DNA of 64,000 nt from Ptychodera flava (taxonomy: Eukaryota > Hemichordata > Enteropneusta > Ptychoderidae): NCBI RefSeq assembly GCF_041260155.1, contig NC_091928.1, positions 31,047,388 through 31,111,387 on the forward strand, written 5' to 3'. The position numbers were made by a program, and so were the translations under genes. Positions 25,630 to 55,651 of the stretch are shown here, one piece after another. The first letter of the stretch is position 1. Each line of letters begins with the position of its first letter. The notes under the pieces were generated by a model. It did no database searches, was not told where the DNA came from, and saw nothing but the letters and a program-made list of their open reading frames with translations.

Positions 25630-27030
25630 TTGATATCTGTGTTTTTGACAGAGATGTGTTTTGTGTGTTCGCCACACTGCTTCCTTCAGCGTCCAGAAAC
25701 TATCAGGCGAAGCGTGTCTCTTGAAACAATTTTCTCTCTGCGTGTCAGCTCCTTCTGCCACTGTGCACAGCCTCATCAGCCTTTGTCCTTGCCACGTTTC
25801 ATTCATTCAGTTTGCATTGTTTGCCGTGTGCTCCTGTCCGATTTCCCCAGGCTCGTATCATATCACTTTGTTCCCCTGGGCTAGAGTCACATGTCATACA
25901 TGCTCCGTTGCCTGTTCAATCCCACTCTTTCCGACCCCCAGGCTTGTATTTCATCACGGTGATCCCTTGGCTCGTGTCACCTGTCTTTGTCAGTTCATGT
26001 ACTCCACCTGGGCTCGTACAAACGACTGTCCCCCTAGGCATGTGTCAAGTACCATGACCCCTGGGCGCAAATCACCTGTCTTTGTCGTTTCATGTTTACC
26101 ACATTGGCTCATACAGTTTGAGTGTCCCCAGGGCCCTACTCCTTCGTCAATACATGTTTCCCGCCCAGGCTCGTACAGTCAACCTATTCCCTGGGACCCC
26201 TACTCCCCTAGGCTAGTATGATACTTGCTTATCATCCCCTGGGTTCGAGTTCCCTCGTCTCTGTCTCGTTATTTGATGTCTAAACCTTGGCTCGTACAGT
26301 CGCTTTGTCCCAGGAATCTGATCCCCATACTCTTAACATCTACGATCCCCCTGGCTGGAGCTTCCCTGTGTAACCTCATTGCCACACTACACCATCACAA
26401 CTGTGCCGTTCTGATAACATCCCGTGCATGGTAACCACCTATCAACACACAATCTGTTACCCTTCATGTCTCCACCATCACCTCTTTCTCGGGGTCATTT
26501 CGGTCACTTTTCCCTCGCCTGGGCATTGGATTCCATCCTGACCCCCATTCCTCGGAAATTCTGCTCTTTCCCACACTTTTGACCGCAGGATGAATCCAAA
26601 CTTTGGCAGTTGCCTGACCCTAGCACCAGGTCATCAACTATCCCCACCTTTACACTCCGCTTGCCTGAATGAAGGGGCCCTCGGCAAATTTTGAGGTGTT
26701 AGTTTATGTACTGTATTTACTTTGTTTTATGGCATATTTTGAGAGTTTTGAAACTCCTTGTATGTACATGAAGTTTTCCGCAGGTTTCCTTTCATTAGCA
26801 CTATTAGTTTCATCACAGTGCAGTTGTGGAATGTTTCACACACTTATGTTTACATTTAAGATTTTTATCTTTTAAGGATCAATGTTTCGCCCACATGCAC
26901 ATAAATTGTGAAATGTTTGTGCTTTGGTATTCATAACATTATTGACCTGACCGGGTGTATTTCGGTGGCAGAAATTTTTTTTATTGCTTCCTCCTTGTAT
27001 TCACAGCAGTAATAAATTCACTGTTAACTG
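25630..27030 (+). repeat. Dispersed repeat family R1, long copy with expanded minisatellite
   Basis: Begins tctgtgtttttgacagagatg, followed by several diverged 60-130 bp units containing cctgggctcgtac and gtgatcccttggctcg. The conserved middle (ggtcatttcggtcactttt) follows at 26490-26640. Long open frames here come from the repeat and match no known protein. Confidence 0.55.
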
Positions 27031-27162
27031 TATACAAAGGCATGCACTTTATTTGAACGAAATGGCGAACGTGCCCAGTTGCTGTTCTGTCACTGAGATG
27101 TCGAGATTTCCGGGCAACTGAATATCATTGAATGAATTTTGGTTCACCTTTCGTTTTAAGGT

Positions 27163-27540
27163 AGTATGTGCCTCGAAAGTGAAAGACTTAATCTTTTGCT
27201 CTAACTTTCCTTAAGGAATCTTTCAACCATTCTCTTTCAAAATCAAGAATAAAAATAGGGGGTCACCGTGCAAAGTTTGGTACTAGAGAAACAAATTATT
27301 CAAGATTTACCGATATTAGAAATTCAAAATGGCCGCCATCCGTGTGTTAACTCTATGGAGAGAAAAATAAAAAATTTCGAATTTCGAAAAACTAAGCCGG
27401 TGAAAAGTTTTCTTTCACCAAGAGCTTTAAAATGAACCACAACATGTGGTATATAAGAAAAACATTGTAAAAGTTTGAGAGTCCGAATATCTGTACCCGA
27501 GATGCGTTCTATCTTAAGCCGCATTTAAAAAGGCTTAGCT
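27163..27540 (+). repeat. Dispersed repeat R2
   Basis: The direct copy of the family at 23985-24105, extending further through a cattcaaaatggccgccat-like stretch. No coding capacity recognised. Confidence 0.55.
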
Positions 27541-28659
27541 TGAGCTTGCCGTTTAATCACCGTATACTACATTATTGTACGTGTACATTACCATGAGAAG
27601 CAAACAAACCCATTTTGTCCACTCTTGCGGCGCATACATTTCGTTCCATTCATACTGTACTGTTGAATTAAAAGTTGATAGAGTATATAGGTCGTTTCAA
27701 CATATACAAAGCCCCAATCTTACAGCAGTTCATGGCGCTCTCATTGTTCGGGATTTGTATCTTCCATTCTTCGTCCGCACAGTAGTTGATTAACTGCATT
27801 ACTTGAGTGAATCACTTAGTCTGGCCTATTTTTGTAACACTGGTACACCAAGCAAGCACACATTGAAGATCAGGCAACTTTGGTTTACCGTTCATAAGCT
27901 TAATGTTCTGCGTTCCAATGACGGCATCTTACAAGTTGCGTTGGTGACCTACCCTCCAATAACGGCATTCTTTGTGGTCCACCTATGCCGTTTGAAGCAT
28001 AAATTGTCCCATGTGTTTCAATTGACCATATTACCAATGACTGTACGACTAGGTAGTAATAAGACAGTAATGTTGTTTTTTTTCAATCCAAAAAGTGTTT
28101 GGAATCTTTTGAGTGTTCTAATCGGCTATATAGCGCATAGACCGGATCCTTGCAGAAACAAAAAACAAGAGAGAACAAGGTTTAGAAAATGGAGCATTGA
28201 AAAGGGAGCATTCCAGAAGGCGTAATATTACTCTCAGCATTTGTTTCTTTTAATTTTTCATCTGTGTACATGGCGAGTGGAAGAGAGTTTGACTCATATC
28301 AAGTAACCAGCCTTTCATGATCATGTAACAGAATTCACATTCAGATTAACCGGGTCACAGTGCGTCGCTTAAATCATGTTTGCTTTTACGTTAATGTCTG
28401 TCTGGTTGTTGTCTATGCCTGTTTATGTGTAATTGTGTCTATCTGCACATCTGTCTGTCCCTGTCGACCCTAACAATCTCGCGATTTTGATCATGTTCGG
28501 AGATGGAAGTAATTTTACATTCAGTCAAATATAATATGTCTACTTTGATGAAGCGGGGCCTTGTGACTTATATCAACTCAAAATGCTAGATGTAGTCAAG
28601 CAAATTTCGCGAGAAAAAAGACAGGGATTTGCCAAAATATGTTTCTGCGCGGAAGACAA

Positions 28660-30430
28660 TTTGATATATGAACGTTAGTTCACCTTTTATTTTGTGCCGC
28701 TTTTGGGAAATTGAATATGCGAAATTGTTTCAGCTTTCATTTTTGTGCCACTGTCATTTTATATTTTGGGGCAATTTAAAATTGAACTTTAGTTCACCTT
28801 TCACTTTGTCCCTCTGTTCGTTGCTTGAATTTTTGTCTGCTATTCTTGTATCGAATTATTTGCCGCCATCTGTTGCCGAGTGAAACAACCATTTCTGTAA
28901 TGTTTGATGTCATCTGTATACTCTTTGGCTGATGCACTCTCAAAGTCACATGGAGAATCTTGACGCTTATACTACAAATGTCTCTGTATTCTCAGACAGA
29001 TTTCAAACTGACGCAGTCATTTAAACGTGCAAGCACAATACACGTATGGCACTTTATTGCAAGTCAGTCAATAAGGAAACTAAACATTAGTTTTCCTGCT
29101 TATTTTCACATGACATTTACTGCTTCGTTATAACGCTTTAAATGGAAGGATAAAAAGTGGCGTTGCATTCTTGCAATGTCTATCATGGCTTGGGTTATTG
29201 TCTTGTGTTATTAATAGTCTCAAATGCTTCCTTCATTGGATACACAATAAGAAGACGCTTATTAAATCAGTAGATTCCTCAGCAACTTTTTTGTACAAAA
29301 TTTTGAACTATGTGCACACAAACGTGAGGGTTTCTGCCACTGTGGTACATAAAAATCGAAGACCCGTCGAGACGCGTTTCTGATGTTAGAACAATATCAA
29401 ATCTTGGGACTGGTCGGGTCACATCGAACTTTGTATCACCTTTCATTTTTTTTCACTTCTCAGAAGCTACACTTCGCAACAACTCCCCCTGCTGACGTCT
29501 TTGTTGCTCACAAATCGCGTTAAACAGACATTGTGCGATATTCGTGTTTCGCGAGGCTTAACCGTTGCTTAGCAGTTACAAAGCGTATGTTACAAAACAA
29601 AATGTGCCTTGTGTATTGAAATATACATTGCCGTCGCTATTATGTTGCGCTGCCGTTAACTTCAGTTCACCTTTCACTTTGCACCACTGTCGGTTGCTAG
29701 AATTTTGTTGTGCACCCCTGTATTAAATTAATTGTGGTCGATCTGTTGCGGTGCAAAACCCGCCTCAGCGAGGTTTGATATACGCAGTACGCTTCTATAG
29801 CTGATGCACTGTGACAGTCACATGGAGAGTCTTGACACTTAACTTACAGAATTTTCTGTTTTCACGGAGAATTTTTAAAGTCGGTCGACTGTCGAACATA
29901 CATGCTCTAAACTTATAGTATTTTATTGCTTTGTAAATGACCTAGGATAACAAAACAGTATTTTCCATGCTTTTTATATTCACGCTCAATTTACCGCTTC
30001 GTTTTGACCCCATCGACGGATACATGAAATAATTGGCCTGTCATTCTTATTACATCCATAGCTTTTTTTCCTGTAATTAACTATTATCCTCAAATACTTC
30101 ATTATTGAATGCTCAACAAGAAGAGGTTTCAACTTTACTGAAGCAATCGCTTCCTCAGCGGCTTTTTTATACAAAATTCTAAACTGAATGCAATTGTATG
30201 GGGTTTTCCACGTCCGAAAGCAAGGGACCTGTCGAGACGTGTTTCTGATAACAGAGCAATGTAGAATATCACGACCGATTCCAACCAACTTACATCGAAC
30301 GTTGGTTTACTTTTAATTGTGTGCCGATTTTCAGCAGCTGAACTTTACAACGAACTACTTCCGCTGACGTCTTTTTGATCCTCACGTAAAACATACATTG
30401 CATGATATTCTTGTTAGTAAGGCTTAAAAG
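28660..30430. repeat. Tandem duplication, unit about 875 bp
   Basis: Two diverged units. Matching marks are ttcacctttcactttg (28795, 29666), tcacatggaga.tcttgac (28948, 29819), ttcctcagc..cttttttg/atacaaaatt (29276, 30151) and cgctgacgtcttt (29492, 30363). The block continues into the array at 30.8-32.7 kb through shared modules. Confidence 0.6.
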
Positions 30431-30839
30431 GTGATTATTGCTTTAATATATTCATGGTTAACGTTGGGTAGGGACACGGGGACCAAGGCGAAGACCACTT
30501 GACCGTACAGGTCACCACAGACAGCTTTGCCTCACCGGTATACCGCTCGCTACATGTACAGTAGACGTAATCTAATCCGCGACCTCTTTCCCTCATTCCC
30601 TCAATTACTGCTATCTAAGCTACTTGTGTCATCAATGCCGTGTCGTTACCAATGCACATATCAGCATGGCCAACGCTACGATTCGGTAATTTAATTAACT
30701 TTTGCCACGCTCAAGCTCACATCGTAAATCCCACCCACCCTCCGCAATCAAAAAACCTAAACGAATTAACGTCACTGCATGGTAGCGACTCACAAATAGA
30801 GAGAGTGACACTGGTCTTATTTCTTTTTTTGGATAACTT

Positions 30840-32700
30840 CAAACTTAGTAAAGTCCCATGGGGTTACTGTCACGGGCCTGTAGTGGGTGCCCTGTAGCAC
30901 GTTGTTCGATATTCGCTGGGATCCCGTGACGGACCCCGTACCGCCGCCTAGACTGCTACGACACTCCGATGTGGCAGTACGTGCATCCTGGTGACGTGCT
31001 GCCTTTCCGGCCCCCGAGGCCATTCAAATCCGCGAGCGGCCTCGGGTTGACGTGGTTGTGACGATGCTCGGCTGTCCCATCGCCCCTGAATTTCGACCAA
31101 ACTTTTTTGTCCGTCATGTCGTTTCGTTGTGTTAGTCGTTGCTAAGCAGTTACAAAACATAGGTGCGGAAAAAAATCTGTCTCGTGCCTTGAATTACAAA
31201 TTGCTGTTGCTATACACTCTATTCACCACAATTAATAAAATAAACAGTACACCTTTCATTTTGTTGCACTTTCGGTTTCTTCTGCAGTATGTGCATCCTG
31301 CTAAGATATTGCACTCCCCTTAGGCCATTCAAATCTGCAAGTGGCCTTAGGGAAAGGTGGTGACGATGCCCGCACACCCCCCGATTTCGGCCAGACCTTT
31401 GTCTCCTTGCCGCTTGGTTGAGTCGTTGCTTAGCAGTTGCAAAACATAAGTTCCAAAACAAATCTAATTCGTGTCTTGAATTACAAATTGCTGTTGCTAT
31501 ACACTTTCTTCACCGCCATTAAATAGCTGACCTTTCATTTTGTTGCACTTTGAGTTTCTTGATTTATGTGTACCATCCCTGTATTGAATCAATTGTTTTC
31601 ATCTGTTGCCCTTGTCTAGAACATCTGTGCGACCTGATTTCTTTTATTTCGATGACTTAAAACTCAATTTAGTTCCATGGGGTCACTGTCATGGGCCTAT
31701 AGTTCTAGCTCGGTAGCACAATGTCAGATGTGCGATGGGATCCAGTGAGGGACTCCGCACCGCCGTCGAGACTGCTATGACGCCTCGACTCCTCCGATGT
31801 GGCAGTATGTGCATCCTGCTAAGATATTGCCCTCCCCCGAGGCCATTAAATCTGCAAGTGGCCTCGGAGGAAGGTGGTGACGATGCCTGGATGTGCCATC
31901 GCCCCTTGCTTTCGGCCAACTGAAAGCTTTTTCTGCTTGTCGTTTGTTTGTTTTGTTTTTGCGTTTTAATCGTTGGTTAGCAATTGCAAACCAAACGTAC
32001 CAAAACAAATCTGTCTCGTGTCTTGAATTACAATTGTTGTTGCTATGAACTGTGTTCCACCGTCATTAAATAGTTCCCTTTTCATTTTGTTGCATTTTCA
32101 GTTGGTTATTTTTTGTGTACCACCCCTGTATTGAATCAATTGTTGTCATCCGTTGCCGGGTCTAAACATCTCTAAGACATATATTTATTTTATTTTGGAT
32201 AACTTCAAACTCAATAAAGTTCCATGGGGTTACTGCCACGGGCCTGTTGTTGGTGTCGGCAGCACAATGCTCGATTTGCGCTGGGATCCCGTGAGGGACC
32301 CCGCAGCGCTGTCTAGGCCGCTATGACGCCTTCCCCTGCTGTGGCAGTACGAGCATCATGTTAACATGCTACCCTCCCCCGAGGTCATTCAGATCTGCAA
32401 GTTGCCTCAGGGGACGGTGATGACGACGCCTGGATGTGTCATCGAACCTACATTTAGGCCAAACCTTTGTCTCCGTGTCTCGTGGTTGCGTTTATCGTTG
32501 CTTAGCAGTTACAAAACACAAGTGCCAAAATAAATCAGTCCAGGGTCTTGAATTACAAATTACTGTTGCTATACACTTTGTTCCACCGCCATTAAATAGT
32601 TCACCTTTCATTTTGTACCACTTTCAGTTTTGGGTACAACCCCTGTATTGAATCAGTTGTTGTCTTTCATCTGTTGCCGAGCCTAAAACATCTCTGTGAG
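30840..32700. repeat. Modular tandem array, unit about 540 bp
   Basis: About four units. Each has some or all of: ccatggggt.actg.cacgggcct (30857, 31676, 32224), a hairpin ccccgaggccattcaaatc with downstream ggcctcggg (31010, 31318, 31831, 32371), cgttgcttagcagttacaaa (31138, 31434, 31971, 32496) and cctttcattttgttgcactt. The unit at 31.25-31.45 kb is shortened. Confidence 0.7.
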
Positions 32701-32732
32701 CTTTGATACTCTCAGCATCACAGTAGAAAAAA

Positions 32733-33060
32733 GTGCGAGACTTGTGCGAGAAAGTGACACTTTCTTGCAATTGCATTCTCTTGTTATTCTCATTGCTGTC
32801 TTGGAGGCATTTTGAATTCTCACTGGTGTGCTGTGAGAAATGCACTCCTTGGTTGGAATCAAGGCTGGTATTATATTCTCACCAGTGAGACTCGAAATTC
32901 TCATCAAGCCTAGTCAGAATGGTTATTTTACTGGTGAAAATCAACTAGACTCACCGTTCATTGGTGAGAATTTGCTAGACTTTTAATTCACAGGTGACAA
33001 TTGACCAGACTGATTCTCGACACGGAACAAGACGTCTGGCTGATTCTCACCAATGACCAC
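32733..33060. mobile_element. Half-copy of the foldback element
   Basis: Starts gcgagaaagtgacactttct (32746) and runs through attctcac motifs, matching one arm of the element at 546-1190, best its right arm read inverted. The central hairpin and second arm are missing. Confidence 0.7.
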
Positions 33061-36050
33061 CAAAGTGTATCTTGTTTAAATGTTTACGATCTTTTTTAAT
33101 AACCCGTATGCAGTCGATAGAAACGATGGTACATATTTGGTCAAATGTTAATTCATGCCGAACAAAGAGAAAGCTGTCTCTGTGTCCAAAGCCATAATCT
33201 AGCCACTTGTAAAATTACAATTGCTAATTTTTTACTGCCTCTCGCTATGTGTATCTGTTCTCCACTGCTTGACATTTCTTATTCAAAAGACGTTTTGATA
33301 CATTTAATACATAGTGTTTAAGCTGCCGTTGATCGTCAAGTAGACCAGGCGTTTTGTTAATAGTCCCTCTCAGTACAAGTCTCGAGGTACAGAGGAATGC
33401 ACTCGGAGGAAAGCCACATATGAATTGTCGTCACTTGGACGATTTCGGCACTAAACAATTACCTGAAGCTATATCACCCTGACCACGGCCAATATTTACT
33501 TCTTTGAAGATGTTTGCAGTTTACCTATGTTTAGTGGAAATTCAAAGAGGGGGTTGAGGCTTGCTAATTTTTGCACTCCGTTATCAGAATCTGTAACGCT
33601 CATAAAAATTGTTTCTGCGTCCCTCAATTCCTGTCTATATGTGTGTCTCGTTGCTATCCCTGCATTTTTGTCGTTAGCTGTGTCTCCCTCTGGGTAATTA
33701 TCTGCACGAACCTTCCATTTTTCATTATAATGACCTCCATTGATTCAAAAGCGATTCAGTAATCGACGACACCTAAATCTTTATTTATGATATGAGGACA
33801 CATGAATTATGAGATCTGTTTTCAATTCAATACAGTTGAGAAAACACTGAGCACTCAAGTAGCTTTTGGCCCACGCGGCGGGCGAAGGCCACCGAAGTGA
33901 GCCTATTTCCTCGATTGGCATATATACGTCTGTATGTGTATGTGTATGTGTATCTGTAATATGACATTGTATGGGACCCGATGTCTATCAGTGTGTGCGG
34001 TGAATTTTTTGTCTTCACTATCTCTCAGACTTTTCATCAAATGTCACGTAATTTGGTAAACATGATTTTTAAGGTTAAAACTAATCTAATTAAGTTGTTG
34101 TAAAAATGAGGTTGGGCTAATTCGTACTATCCAACCCCAAACGATTTTAACTTAAAGGCGAAAGGAGAATCCGTGTGTGTTGTAAAGACTTTATAAGGAC
34201 CAGAGCTGAAAAAAGTTCACTATATTTTTCTATATCCACGAGTGAAGATGGCACCAGAATACTTACCGTTCTTGGAATGTAAATTAAACGTACATGGACA
34301 TTAAGCTTATTTAACGTGCCATACAAACTGCATTACAACTCTGAAATTAATGACATTTGTGTTAGGGAGGTTTTGAAATGCCGCTTACTCGTTTCTTGAC
34401 ACATCGTACAGAAATAAGTTTTTTCGACACATCTGATATATGCCCTTTTAGTTTTGTTGTCTCTTTTGAACCCGCATATTTCGGTGATATCTTTAAGTCC
34501 ACCTCGTTTCTACTGTGTGTGTCAGCATGTTTGTCTCATCAATTGTCCCTCTGTCTTACATACACTGCGTACATAAACACCAGCTATCCTAATTCGAACT
34601 CATTGGAAGTGACTGGGCATCCTATATTGACTTCCTATCACTGTAGTCTTATTTTATGACCATGGACTATGAAGGGTTTATTAAGTAACGTTAATATTAT
34701 TTTAGACAAAGGATGGAATTTATGACCAGCATATCACTGTCAAAATACTTCCAAATCACCACTATGTTATGGCACTCGCAGGTAAAATATATTTCAATGA
34801 AGTTTTTGCTGTAGCGAAATTTATTGATTTTAACCAGTTGCATTCATTTAAGAAGTGTGTGGTTCTTGCGCTTAGTTTAACTGCGCGATCTACCTGATCT
34901 GTTGAACAACGTTGACTGTGTATATCGACTCGGTAAAACTGCCCAGGTTGTGTGAGAATGTGCACAGGTGTCTTGTTTTGAGCTTACTGAATGATACGGT
35001 ACATTAATGCTTTATTTACACACTGCATTGAACTTTGGTTACATTTTCAGTTTGTTGAAAATGGCTCGCGTTTACCCTCGCCCTCCCCTGTCCGAAGTTC
35101 AAGTGCAACACGATAAACTTTGTTTACAAAATTTAGTATTTGTGAAATAAAGTCACAATGAAACGCCGACGTTACCGTAGAACACACGTTTATTGTTTTA
35201 CCGAAGCCTAATATCGAATTTATTCTTCTATTTAGCCGTCAGTGCTCAATTTCGTTATGTGTGTGCCAAGAGGCTTAATAAGCAAAATGGTTACTGTGAT
35301 AATGTATGACTTGACCTGACCTAGTCTTGTATGACAACATATATAAAGCTATATGAATTTGCTTGATCTTTTGAACCATTGACGAATAATTTACATTTTC
35401 CATAACAGTGTCAATTCATCTTCATGGAGGCTTGAAAAAAACAGCAATAATATGCATTTTGTGCTATCTGTTGGGTCTCCTAATACTATTCAAAGGTAAA
35501 TTAAGCCGTATTCCAGGACGTTCAATCTGTAGATTATTATATCGCGAAAGCCATAAATAAAATCTAGTTTTTGAAGGTAAAATAAATTGTGCAGGGTATC
35601 TGGTTCTGAATGCTTGACATTCAAGAGAGATTACGAGAGACCGAAGCATCTGTTGATGTTTCAGTTCACATTCTGCATTTATGAGTACACCAACGAGTGC
35701 TCAAAATGCCATGCTTCACTCCTGTCGGATGGTCTCACTCAGGGTTCAGTTTCGGCAGATGCTTTCCGCTTCTCTGTAATGAAAAAAGGGTAGAATGTAC
35801 CTGGGGATGAGGTGGGGGCTTCACCCGACAATCATTCTGTATTGCTCTTTGATGGATATCTTTAATGGAATTTGTCTGCAAGTCTAATTTCTTTCAAACA
35901 TACTTCAATTTACTGGGCAGTGCATACTTACATTAATTTTAAAACAAACTTATTAAGTATCTTGGTAAGTAAGAAAGTAACCAAGCAAGAAAGCAAGGAA
36001 ACAAGTAACTAAGGAAGTAAGTATTAGCATATTTATGTATGTGAGGAACG
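33061..36050. other. Intergenic, no feature recognised
   Basis: AT-rich DNA between the repeat block and gene B. No exon of the channel type and no known repeat was seen, apart from a low-complexity (aagta)n-like stretch near 35960-36020. Confidence 0.5.
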
Positions 36051-36062
36051 ACTAGATACTAA

Positions 36063-36279
36063 CACTGCATGAAAACCCAATAATTCAGATAAATTCACAT
36101 TAATGAGTTGCCTGTATTATAGTATAATACACGTGAATTCACATGAATCCACATGAATACAGGCTTGCTGAATACAAAAAATGGATTTGACTGTATTCAT
36201 CTGTATATGCATTCTTCAGCTAAAATACAGGCAATAATCCATGTTAATACAGTAAGTATTAAAGGGTTTTTATGCAGTG
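36063..36279 (+). mobile_element. CACTA-like MITE, copy 1
   Basis: 217 bp. Terminal inverted repeats CACTGCATGAAAACCCAATA and, inverted, CACTGCATAAAAACCCTTTA; direct TAA at both ends (36060-36062, 36280-36282). The CACTG terminus with a 3-bp duplication fits EnSpm/CACTA. The interior is rich in gaatacagg/ctgtattc. It lies just downstream of gene B. Confidence 0.72.
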
Positions 36280-36638
36280 TAAGCTACTAAGTAAACAAGT
36301 AAGTTGTTAAGTAAATCTTGACATAACCAGCTAACATACTAACCTAACGTTAACCATACTGACATGTAATTCACTGATAATCTACTTACCTTAGCACATA
36401 CCCCAATGACAATTGACGAATAACCAAACTGTTGGCAAGTAATTGCGTTTGTTGATCATTTCTTACATTTCTATATCTTAAAGGTCACTGAGCAATACAA
36501 TGTCTCAATTTGCTTCACTTCATTCTGAACTCAGTATATTTTCTTTGCAAAGATTGTGAGCTAATAGAATTTTCGAAGCTATATCGCCTTCATCTTACTC
36601 AAATCATAACAATGTATACCTATTTCATAATTCTAATA

Positions 36639-54068
<17,430 letters not shown>

Positions 54069-55433
54069 TGGATACTAAGGCGAAGTGGTTTGACACTCTA
54101 CATGTATAACCCAACTGAGTGTAGTCAAGGTGATCGACGCACCCCGGCGTAATTATACGATAGCAATCATTCTCCAGAGGGCGTCCTATGTTGCAATTGA
54201 CTGCTGGTAGGTTATCGCCTCGCAAAGTATTATTCGTGAAAACAGGGACGGCGATCGTACTGTTTTCATACTGAATGATGCTTACTTTATTGCATCTATA
54301 TTTTTCGCTTCTAAATGTCCCTTTTTTGATCAATGGCAATTTTTTGCTAAATGTAATCAAATGCTGAGCCCGTGTATCTAAGCGTTCAAATATTCCCTTT
54401 GATTTCAAAACTACCCGCTGCCATCTACAATGAAAAAAAAATGACGAAATACTTCCTCCTGGTATTGTACATAATTGGAATAAGAGAAAAATAAAGTTTA
54501 CTCTTTCAATCAGAAATTCCTCAGGTTATTCTCAGCGCTTAACTCTTGCGTATTTATTATTTATGAATTTTGTCATGTAGATCCTGAAATAAGACTTGTT
54601 TATTAATGTCACATTTGAATATTTATTTTTATTTTGTTTTCTATCTGTGGTTAAGACTTGGCAATTTATACTGTTTAGTCCAGTCTGCGTTGGGTCATCA
54701 TGTTTGTAAGTAAATTACTTTACTGGCCGAAAACGACATCGCACAAAGTTGTAAGCTGGCAACAGTTCATTGATATGGAAATGTCGTATTATTTCATCTT
54801 AACATGACGTCAATAATGGGTGAAAATTACAACGATTTCGATTTATAGAGATATAATTTTCAAGTAGGGACTGATTGTTTACGCGGTTAAGAGGAAAATG
54901 TTAGTCAAGTAAAAGTGGTTGACTACGCAGAGCAAACATATCGTTATTTTAAAAAGCAAAGGTGCCCATTTAAGAGATTTAGTTGTAATTTGCATTACAC
55001 TAAGTGGCAAGATCTTTTAAATAATTGGCAAGAAAAAATAAAACTCTTTTCTTCAAGAGTCGTAAGGAGCTGAAAGACACACAGCACTTTACTTACCTCT
55101 GTTCCATGGCAATACTACGACATGAAAGTGGCAAAAACATATCCCGACCCTCTTCAAAACGATTCCAGGCCGAGCGGTAATGGCCCGGGGGTTAACAGAA
55201 GCTCAGAATATAAACAGCACTTTGTTATTCCATACTTTGATCTTGAAAATATTATTCCCTGCGTAGTTATCGAAGCAGAGGTTTACGTATCTTTGAAGTC
55301 CTCATCAAGTCACCATTTTTAAAAGGATCCCGGACCTGGGTTCACGGCACCCAAACTTATGACTACGCAGTTAGTTTGGCAGAGCGTCATATATTCTTTT
55401 ACAATGAAAATTGTTTCATAGCTTGAGGTTTAT
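54069..55433. other. Upstream region of gene B
   Basis: Contains the presumed 5' leader and promoter of gene B. No TATA box or other motif could be assigned. An open frame at 54022-54408 overlaps the first exon in another frame and looks incidental. Confidence 0.35.
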
Positions 55434-55648
55434 CACTGCATGAAAACCCAATAATACAAACGTATTTGCATGAATTAATACCTGTATTTTATCTGAAGAG
55501 TGCATATACAGATGAATGCAGTCAAATCAATTACTTGTTTTCAGCAAGCCTGTATTCATGTTGACTCATGTGAATTCACGTGTATATTCTATAAAACAGG
55601 CAACCCATTAATGTGAATTCATCTGTATTATTACGTTTTGATGCTGTG
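55434..55648 (-). mobile_element. CACTA-like MITE, copy 2
   Basis: 215 bp, same family as 36063-36279 in opposite orientation, similar along the full length. Flanked by TAT (55431-55433 and 55649-55651). One terminus has changed to CACAGCATC. It lies between genes B and C. Confidence 0.72.
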
Positions 55649-55651
55649 TAT

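Noticed and set aside
25483-26434. Open frames of 69-186 aa with proline-rich peptides
   Set aside because: They follow the R1 minisatellite and its units, without splice context or recognisable protein.
55122-55400. Possible tRNA-derived element (agtttggcagagcg)
   Set aside because: One A-box-like stretch with no proper B-box at the right distance.
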